A stretch of DNA of 64,000 nucleotides, taken from assembly GCA_964036315.1 (NCBI GenBank), contig OZ038511.1:311001-375000 (forward strand), read 5' to 3'. Of the stretch, positions 56,645 to 64,000 are shown one piece after another. Source of the stretch: Acanthosepion esculentum. Taxonomy: Eukaryota; Mollusca; Cephalopoda; Sepiida; Sepiidae. The notes under the pieces are model-generated. The model worked only from the letters and a program-made list of their open reading frames with translations, had not been told where the DNA came from and did not search any database. The translations under genes and the position numbers were made by a program. Position 1 is the stretch's first letter. Every line of letters begins with the position of its first letter.

Positions 56645-58320
56645 TTTCATTTTAACATAATGAAGATAATAATATATAAGACTGGTTGATCTCAAATATT
56701 TGTTTTGCATTTAAATTGAGATTTAAGTAGAGAATATGTATTCACTCCAAATAGTAATGCAAAATAGAGAATGGAAAGAATTTTGACTGCACATTAAGAA
56801 TGAAAAAAAAAATAACTGAAATGTCTTACTCTTAAAAATCATGCAAAAATATGGCAACACAATAAGAATTATTACTTTATAATGAAGTGTATTACTAAAA
56901 TATAATTTACATTTAATTTTGCTTTTACAATCTGTCAAATTTGTTTTAAATGATTAAAAGATTTTTGTTTTAAATATATCTCCATATTTTTTCTTTGTTG
57001 CTATTTTCATAAAAGTCAAAAGTATGAGTTAATAAGCCAATTTTATTTCAACTTTATTCATATATGAGAATGAAGCAAGCAGAAGATCAACTATTTTCCA
57101 TTTAACAATAATGATATAAAAAGATGAGGACATGTAAAACATGAGACAACAAGAGAATAGTAAATTTTCTCGATGGTAAAGATGAGTTATGATAAATGAA
57201 AGAAGTAAACTATTCAGAAAGAAATACAAAAACTGAAAGGATTAAATTATTCGCTTAGAATTGGGCAAATGACTTTTATTTGGCAAACAAAAGATATAAG
57301 CAAAATCTCTCTTCATGAATTGTAAAATAAGATTAAATTTTGTAATTCAAGTCAGAGGAATCAACCTAATAATTATATCAAGGATGGTCTATCAGACAGT
57401 AGAGAAAACCATCGTAGTGGATCACATAATGTAACTGAAGAAGAATGAGAGAAGATAAAAGTACCAAAACCTTTCCCAAGAGTTGTAACAACTGTGAAAT
57501 AAAGAGGCAAAAATTGTGCTCCTTATGACTAGGACACTCAGGATGGTTCCAAAGATGCTGGAAATAAACTAGAAGATCCAAGAAAGAATTGAGACAATTC
57601 ATACAATAGCATTCTTGAAGTTAGAAAGTATATTACAGTGACTTGCTATTTAATTCCAAGGCACAGACATCCAAATTTTCTGGTGTAATCATTCCCATAA
57701 TAACAGGCAAAAGAGGTCCTGGATCATGTGCAGACATATTTGTCAACACCTGTTACATCAGGGTTTTACCTGTTAGCAGCAGGACAGCTTGGCATGTCTA
57801 GATATGGGCCTCTCTGCAAAGGGTCAAAATCTTTGTAAGATGCCTCATGCCAATAAAAGCTGGGGGGAAACAGCAGTTGGCAAGACACTGTGTCTTGTGA
57901 AATCGGTCATGTGGCCATTTTGCTCAAGTTGCTCTGGTTTCTGAGGCAGTGTTATTTTTTGTTACCACCCCTCTCTTTCTCCTCTCTGCCTATCACTCCC
58001 ATAGTTGCTGGGACTGTAATCAGTTAGGTGTTTCTTCACCAACCCTCAACAGACTCTTGCCATACATTACAGCAGATTTGTTCAGAAGTAAAAAAAAAAA
58101 AAAATAATTTCCAAAATATAAAACAGAAGAGTAGGAATGATTTTCACAAGTAAATTTTGTCTCTAATTAAATTCTAGAAGAATAATGATAATGCTGTGGA
58201 AAAAATCCCGCAGAAAAAAATGTTAATTCACACAAGCAATAAATAATATCTCCATTTACTGGTAAAAGATCAAGATCATGCTTGAGAGCTGCAAGACATG
58301 AAGATAATACTTAGAATGGA
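56645..58320. other. Unassigned; GC-richer block 57.7-58.1 kb
   Basis: The part at about 57700-58080 is less AT-rich and has an AATAAAAGC word near 57856. It could be another repeat, but I cannot name it. The 57378-57602 minus-strand frame is Leu-rich and not convincing. Confidence 0.35.
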
Positions 58321-58329
58321 CCTTGGTTT

Positions 58330-58640
58330 GTCTTTCCAAAAGATCCTAGAGTTACAGATTGTGAGAATTTGATATTCAAGGGTTAAGTCTATCACAGATC
58401 TGATAACAGAACTGAGAAGGATTTGAATGGATTTGCTCTCACTTGTATGCAGGTTAAGAAGAAACTGTTAAACTTGGAAGTCAGTGTTATTCCCATAATT
58501 AGTGGAGTGCTATTAATAATCCCAAAGACCATTGCATTAATATTAAAGGAATTAGAGATAGAAGAATAGCTTATAAGAATATTAAGGAGATTGCAAGAAG
58601 CTTAAGGAGACTGGTTACTCAGTTCACCAGAGATAATCTC
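58330..58640 (+). pseudogene. LINE ORF C-terminal fragment
   Basis: A plus-strand frame reads KKLLNLEVSVIPIISGVLLI, then a shifted ILRRLQEA piece. The V-I-P-I-V-x-G-A-L-G...L-L-x-x-A-x-I-L-R-K order is typical of the C-terminal part of some LINE polyproteins with a restriction-like endonuclease; the order here is kept but degraded. Stops occur, so it is dead. The assignment is by pattern only. Confidence 0.45.
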
Positions 58641-58644
58641 TAGA

Positions 58645-59475
58645 TATTTCAGGTGCAGAGGTGCAAGTAATAAATGATGATGATAATAATGCCTATTGTC
58701 TAAAGCATTGTCAGTTTTGTTCTAGGCAAACCAAATTCTAAACCAGGATATTGTGTATGACTAATATAAGCAAGACAAAAAGTAGATTTTATAAAGCTTG
58801 AGGTTAGTTAGAAAAATCATTTCTGAGCAGAAAGACAAAACAGTAATTATGTGAATGGCAAACAGACAGAAAAAAAACAAACTGGGAATCTTTTATGTCA
58901 TTTCAAGTCAAAGTTTACGTTGCTAGAAACTCAAATTTATTTTTATTTCTACTTTGTTAGGTAATTAGCTTTTCTGTGACACAATTCAGAAATTGTTTTT
59001 GTCTTTTGTTTGTATTTACGAGTTTTTCTATCTGAGAAGAGGAATTATGGGAATAAAACATTGCACACGATCGACTCTTCATTGGCCAATATTTGCTTTT
59101 CTGTGGACATTGTATATTCATGGTCAGTTGAAATATTTTCATTTTTTTATTTTTTGTAGTGACATAATTTTGTATTTATTAGATTATGAATCTTTCCAGA
59201 ACAATGATTCATTGAAATTAATGTTTGCAGCTTTGTTGATTTTTATTATAGGACATCAGTCTCTTGATTACTTCCATTCACAAGGGGTGCTGAAAAGTTG
59301 TTGGCTCAAACATGAACTAGTTGAAAAAGTTGGGTGTTTAACCATTTGATTATATTGGGGTAGTGGATTGTGATGAGAATTTTTTAGCACCTTCTCAAAT
59401 GATTGTATGTAAGAATTTTATATATATATATATATAAGGTTGGGGGTGTATTAGATGAAGTAAAAGGAGTTAATG
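58645..59475. other. Unassigned; 118-codon frame not supported
   Basis: A plus-strand frame 58993-59349 is hydrophobic (for example IFIIGHQSLDYFHSQGVLKS). It lies in AT-rich DNA and matches nothing I recognise. The last part (AAGGGGTGCTGAAAAG, about 59281) may be an interspersed repeat end. Confidence 0.3.
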
Positions 59476-59620
59476 TACAATGGGGAAAATAAGTATTTCA
59501 TTCACTGCTGATTTTCTGAATTTGCCACCTTACAAAAACGGTCTATAATTATCATGGTAGGTCCATTTTGAAAGTGAGAGATAGAATATAAAAAAATTCT
59601 AGAAAATCACATTATATTAA
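59476..59620 (+). repeat. Possible Tc1-like terminal region
   Basis: CAATGGGGAAAATAAGTATT and a following CACTGCTGATTTTCTGAATT resemble the GGGGAAATAAGTATTTGATCC-type end that I recall from Tc1/mariner-like repeats of several animals. The order of words is the same but divergence is high. It directly abuts the transposase fragment at 59620. Confidence 0.35.
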
Positions 59621-59990
59621 TTTTTGAGCATTTATTTCATCAGAGAAGAACCAGATTGTCCCTGGTTCAACAGGAAGTTTCATCTTGTTTAGGAATTTCT
59701 TTGGTTATCTCAGACAATTTTCTTGAGCTTTTCTGAAAGAAGTTGACATTTACAGCTCTTGTATGACTGGTAACGGAGATCCTCATTCAAGGCCAGCTTC
59801 ATGGTGGAAATTGCAACACCCATTTCCCATGCAAAAGCCTCCATTCCCTTACCTGGGTCTTCCATCACATTCTTCTGCAGTTTGATGAATTCTGGTGTAT
59901 GGAGGCAATCAAAACATCTGCTATATTCTTCCCAACAAGACTTGTAGTCTCCATTGCAACTCTTCATTTCACATCTTATTGTTTTGCACC
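59620..59990 (-). pseudogene. Mariner-like DDE transposase, N-terminal part
   Basis: A minus-strand frame reads LHTPEFIKLQKNVMEDPGKG, MEAFAWEMGVAISTMKLALN and EDLRYQSYK (a helix-turn-helix DNA-binding region), then LLSEKLKKIV. After a shift the next piece, KFLNKMKLPVEPGTIWFFSD followed by EIN, holds the first catalytic Asp in W-F-F-S-D-E. The middle part between the two pieces has been lost. It would normally bind the inverted ends and cut DNA. This may be the same family as the fragment at 10.5 kb, which supplies the next section. Confidence 0.7.
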
Positions 59991-59999
59991 CTGTTTAAA

Positions 60000-60396
60000 G
60001 AGCATTGAGAGGTGACATGATTACAGCATTTTGATGTCCAGCATGAATCATTATGATGCAGCTTAGCCTTTTCCAATATTCAAGTGGCTTCCACTTATCC
60101 ATTTCAGTTAACTTTGATTCCTCTAAAACTGTAGTGATTAGGTTTCTCCATGCTGTTCATGGTTTACAGATATTCCAAACCAATTTGAAAATATATATAT
60201 ATATATATATATTTTGGCAGCATGTTTTACTTGAGATATGTTTCATTGAATGATTTAGACAAGTTCAACATGGCGATTTTCTCTTATCCTTCAATAACAG
60301 CACAAAAATTCTTGTCCGTGAATATGAAAGGATCCAATTGAAAATAAGTAAACAAAAATGGTCTGAATTATTCAATGAAATATATCTCGATATGTG

Positions 60397-60436
<40 letters not shown>

Positions 60437-60470
60437 TTAATATCTGATACATGATTTTTTAAACATTTGT
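60000..60470. other. Unassigned with (TA)n
   Basis: TA runs at about 60188-60211 and 60409-60434. No gene or other repeat is visible. Confidence 0.4.
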
Positions 60471-60499
60471 CAGTCCATCATCTGGATGAGAGATGCTTA

Positions 60500-60790
60500 G
60501 AGCATCATGTTGCACTGTACCAGGTCTTTGTTGATCTGAACCAAGCCTTTGACTCCATATATTGCAATGAACACTGGGCAGTGTATCTCAGGGAGATGAG
60601 AGATTACCTAAGCTGCTGTTTTATGGAGTGATAGCTCTTGGTAAGTGTCCCAGACACAAACCCAAGAAACATTTCAAGGATGTTGTTGAAGACAACATGA
60701 AAACTCTTGAAATTAGTGTCAAAACTGTGAAAAAAGAGGCAGAGAATTGGTCTGGTTGGAGAATTCTCATTTTCTCATGGTTACAATTGC
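60500..60790 (+). pseudogene. LINE fragment, RT word joined to a C-terminal word
   Basis: LYQVFVDLNQAFDSIYCNEH (about 60515-60575) is the start of an RT domain, with the first catalytic Asp in F-V-D-L. The next recognisable piece, GKCPRHKPKKHFKDVVEDNM (about 60637-60697), is a C-terminal word of a LINE protein, followed by KKEAENWSGWR. In an intact element many hundreds of residues lie between them, so a large internal deletion has joined the two. Confidence 0.6.
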
Positions 60791-60799
60791 CTTAAGATT

Positions 60800-62867
60800 A
60801 AAAATATTAAGCATTCAAATTTGAAAAGAGCTCTGAGGAAAGGTGATGTCGTTTCAATCCCAGAAGATATTCAGTTTGAGCTTATATCATGGCGTTCTAT
60901 ATTAACAGGCCTCTGCGTAACGCCGCGACTTCGATAGACTGGAGGCTGTCTGACAATTAGATCATTTTAGTTTCAGTTTGAGCGAACTGCTGCGTACTGT
61001 GTACTCTTATGTTGTTGGCTCAAGAAATTCAAAGGTATCTTTTAATTTTACCTTTGGTAGGCAATGGAATATCATATAACTTATTTATTTGAAGTAAGTA
61101 TATTTGATTATTTTAGTTTGAGTCCATACATTATTTATATTTAAATTTTAAAAAGTAAACTTTGGTGCTTAAATTTACTCGCAAAAAAGATTTACTTAAG
61201 TTTAAAGCCTTAACGTTTTTAAATTAAAGTTTAATTCATTTTTGTCATTTTCCCTCTTAAAGTTTGTTCAACATTTTTTGATTAAAGTTTAGAGAATTAT
61301 TTATTGATAAAATGCAATTCTTTTTGAGTATTTGAACAGAATTTAATTTAGTTTCTTCAAAGACGTAAAGAAAACTATTTTTATTATGAAATGAATTAAA
61401 AATGTTTGTTTTTTTTCATAAATTCAATGTCATTATTACTTAATTTGATATTTATTTTTGATATCGCTAAAAAAAACATTGTTAGTATGAGTGAAAACAT
61501 AACGTCAATGTAATTAAAGTTTAATTTTCTCAAGTTTTTAACCATGATAAAAAATTAGCATAAGTCAACATTTTTCTATTAAAAGTTTAAGTTTGAATAA
61601 TAAATTTGAATAAAATTTTAATACAGAAAGGTTCATTAACATTTCTCTATTAAAACTTTATCCAACATTTCCATTAAAAGTAAAAAAAAGCCCAAAACAA
61701 ACGCATTTCTTCTCGCTTTTGTTCCCGAAGTTAAAGACTAAAAAATTACTAAATGATTATTTTTACTACATTAGTTACCAATTGGTGAACTGTAAGTATT
61801 TTTTTAACTTATTAGAATTAAAGAAAAATAACAATAATAAATTTATTACATGCAGTTAATGTCACTATTTTAAATTTTAATTATTTTTTTGTTTTTTTAG
61901 AAAGGTCTCCTTTTTTACGCTTTTGACTACAAAATTTATTTTACAAGACAAGAATAATATCATTTTTTTATTTATCATATTTATTTTAATAATTTTCTGA
62001 TATCGTTGTTAAAGGACAAAATGCATTATTTTTACTTTACTTTTAATTGTTTTGCTTTAAGGTAAAAAAAAAGTTATATATATTCCTATTTATATAGTTT
62101 ATGAATGTTTTTAAATTTAATATAAAGTTTTAAAGTAATAAAACTTGACCGGGCGATTTTACGCGAAGTTTGTTTTTACCATCTTAAACCATGCTGCTCA
62201 CTGCTACTAGTTCAGTCATTTATTTTATTTACCCAGTTGAGAAGGAAGCCCTTTTTTGCACATGACCAGAAGTGATGGATCGGAGGCATAGTCTCAAAAG
62301 ATTGCGAAAAGCCCTCTCTCCCTTCCCAATCTCCTTGCGAGGAGTTTTAGGAACAAAAACGATCTCCTCTTTTATGTCTGGAGGGGCAGTTTTTTTTTTG
62401 TTTTTTTTTATGGCTGACCCTTTGGGAGAGAGCCAAGCAATAGCTTAACATTTAACAAGTACCAGAAATTTAAATACCAACTTCAAATTGAATTTTTTAA
62501 TTTCTAGTTTAATGGCACTATGCAACTATTACTATTTTTTGTTTGATTAAAAACAGTTTTATTGTTGATAATTAAACGATTAATAATATTGTGCAAAACT
62601 GCAAACCTGACAGTATTCTTCAAACAAAACCATATCCCCCCAGCATTTTTTTTTAAAATTAAGAAGTGGATTCTCAAGCTGAAGGCAACTCTCTAAAATT
62701 TTTGTTTTTAATTAATTGTGTGTATTTGGGCAGGGTGCGTGGATAAAAGCAGTAATTAAGAGTATAATTAATTTAGCTTGAAAATTTACTACTAAATTGA
62801 AGTAGTAAGAGAAATATTTGTTAAAGATGTTTAATCTACCATTTCAGATACTACTTAATTCCTAGCC
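60800..62867 (+). other. AT-rich region upstream of the P-type transposase
   Basis: The part 61150-62150 is about 75-80% A+T and contains many copies of a TTAAAGTTTAA-like word (for example near 61222, 61255, 61280, 61508, 61575, 62120). Two GC-richer patches, at 60890-61010 and 62150-62410, flank it. If the transposase belongs to a P-type element, its left end could be here; I could not identify inverted ends. Confidence 0.4.
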
Positions 62868-64000
62868 ATGCCCCGGAAGTGCTGTGTGTTTGCTTGCAAA
62901 ACAAATTACAGAAGCCAGCAAGACAAAACTATGTGTGGTGAGATTAATAAAATACCAGTTTATCATTTTCCAAAAAACAAAGATGAGAGAGAGCAATGGA
63001 TAAAATCAGTTCCAAATGCCAATCTAAATGTTATTAACAATACTGTTATTTGTCAACAACATTGGCCTTCAAATTTTGATACCATAAAAGTTAATGGAAA
63101 AATATGTCCAAAAAATCCACCATCTGTATGGCCAGGTGTGCCAAGTAGTCAAATACCAACACCCTCAGCTGTTCAAAGGAATATAAAAAACCCTCCAGTA
63201 CTGTTAGAAATCAAATTGCTGATGAACTTAATGCTTTTTTAGAATTAGATAAAATGAATTATACAAATTTGAAAGAAAGTCTGCTTAACAACAAAAAAGA
63301 CTTTATATGTCCAGTTGTAGCATTTTTGGATGAAAATATTTTAACTGTTCAATCATCAAAATCTATTGATGGTATTCCTCTCTTTATGTTGAAAATTTAT
63401 AACAAGTTGTGCTTTGAAACATTTCATTATGGAGTTAAGTGTTATATTAGCAGCCTGTCCAAAACTTGTATAAATACAGTTGATACTTGGTCAAAACTGG
63501 AAGAAATCATCTGATATTTAAATTCTATAGCTTTTGATCACAAGAAAAATATCCTGAGTCAACAATTTTTAGCAATGGCTCCCAAAATGGTTGGAATAAA
63601 ATACAGCTCAGATATAGTTGTGCATGCTTTTGGGTACTATGCAAGATCACGGACATTGTATAATGAATTAAGATATGATTTTCAATTACCCTCATTAGCA
63701 ACATTAGGAAGGATGAAGTCAAAAGTTTCAAAACTTAATGAAAAATCTTTTTTGTTATCTATATTTAATACTCTTAATACCAGTCAAAAAGGGTGCATAA
63801 TTTTCCATGATGAAGTATATATCAAAAAGATGTTGCTATATCATGGCAAGCAACTATTTGGTAAATCAGTTGACAATCCATCTGTACTTGCTCAAACAGT
63901 ACTTGGTATAATGTTGATATGTCGCAATGGGGGTCCAAATTTTCTTACAAAATTGATTCCAATTTCAAAATTAACATCTGCCTTTTTATTTGAACAAATT
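62868..64000 (+). pseudogene. P-element-type transposase with THAP domain (incomplete at window end)
   Basis: The ATG at 62868 is the chosen start, in a good context (AGCCATGC). Residues 1-80 form a THAP zinc-binding domain of C2CH type: CCVFACK near the start, an FP and a W in the middle, and VICQQHW (C-x2-H) near residue 65. A frameshift in an A-run at 63185-63190 moves the reading to a second frame, which gives DFICPVVAFLDENILTV, continues to a TGA at 63512-63514 (a Trp codon in intact relatives seems likely), and then stays open to the window end. Later words are LPSLATLGRM, CIIFHDEVYIKKM (first catalytic Asp region of the RNase H fold) and a GKQLFGK stretch. THAP plus this fold is the P-element or THAP9 type. 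No introns are evident. Confidence 0.8.
63185..63190 (+). other. Frameshift site in A-run
   Basis: Six A residues sit where the THAP-side frame changes to the downstream frame. An added or lost A explains the break. A sequencing slip in a homopolymer is a possible alternative to a true mutation. Confidence 0.6.

Noticed and set aside
58993..59349. 118-codon hydrophobic protein
   Set aside because: Composition follows the AT-rich DNA, with no family resemblance and a repeat-like end.

Overview
This is a eukaryotic, AT-rich (visually about 65-70% A+T) and gene-poor window that looks like intergenic or intronic DNA from a mollusc, most likely a coleoid cephalopod such as an octopus. That placement is an inference from the repeat content: many decayed RTE-type and Jockey-like LINE fragments, tRNA-derived SINEs, mariner remnants, and very frequent (TA)n, (CA)n and (CT)n tracts. 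I found no convincing multi-exon host gene, no tRNA or rRNA gene, and nothing bacterial. The one host-like candidate is a short membrane-anchored open frame at 39.6 kb, and it is weak. Almost everything that reads as protein is transposon-derived and mostly broken.

Layout. 0-9 kb: a minus-strand Jockey-like LINE end, an RTE LINE tail, a possible transposase tail, a longer plus-strand Jockey-like LINE with endonuclease and reverse-transcriptase parts (6.0-7.35 kb), then duplicated anonymous repeats. 9-20 kb: mostly unassigned AT-rich DNA, with a DDE transposase scrap at 10.5 kb, two fold-back hairpins (11.6 and 15.1 kb), a decayed hAT-like MITE (16.3-16.7 kb) and a (TA)n-interrupted tandem array (19.7-20.1 kb). 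20-28 kb: an LTR-like island, a tRNA-derived SINE, and a nested insertion in which a degenerate Ty3/gypsy retrotransposon (23.59-26.88 kb) splits an antisense mariner transposase; a 392-bp LTR-like unit follows. 28.7-30.3 kb: a minisatellite of about 31 copies of a 34-bp unit with decayed edges. 30.7-32.5 kb: a mosaic of LINE pieces. 33.3-36.3 kb: a 1.86-kb candidate solo LTR, followed about 60 bp later by a Penelope-like element with inverted terminal repeats around a GIY-YIG endonuclease frame. 36-42 kb: unassigned, with one pyrimidine-rich stretch. 42.5-46.3 kb: a long decayed RTE LINE, a tRNA-derived SINE and another RTE tail. 47.8-48.9 kb: an element with inverted arms of about 145 bp. 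51-57 kb: copies of two dispersed repeat families. 58-61 kb: LINE and transposase fragments. From 62.87 kb to the window end: a P-element-type transposase with an N-terminal THAP DNA-binding domain, fairly well preserved, with one frameshift and one stop, running off the edge.

How the parts relate. The window is a record of successive insertions and does not contain a pathway. The mariner fragment is older than the gypsy element inside it. The SINE and candidate LTR at 45.4 and 33.3 kb abut TA repeats. Three repeat families share a small stem-loop motif resembling part of a hammerhead ribozyme core. The most informative items are the Penelope-like element, the nested gypsy/mariner pair and the P-type transposase.
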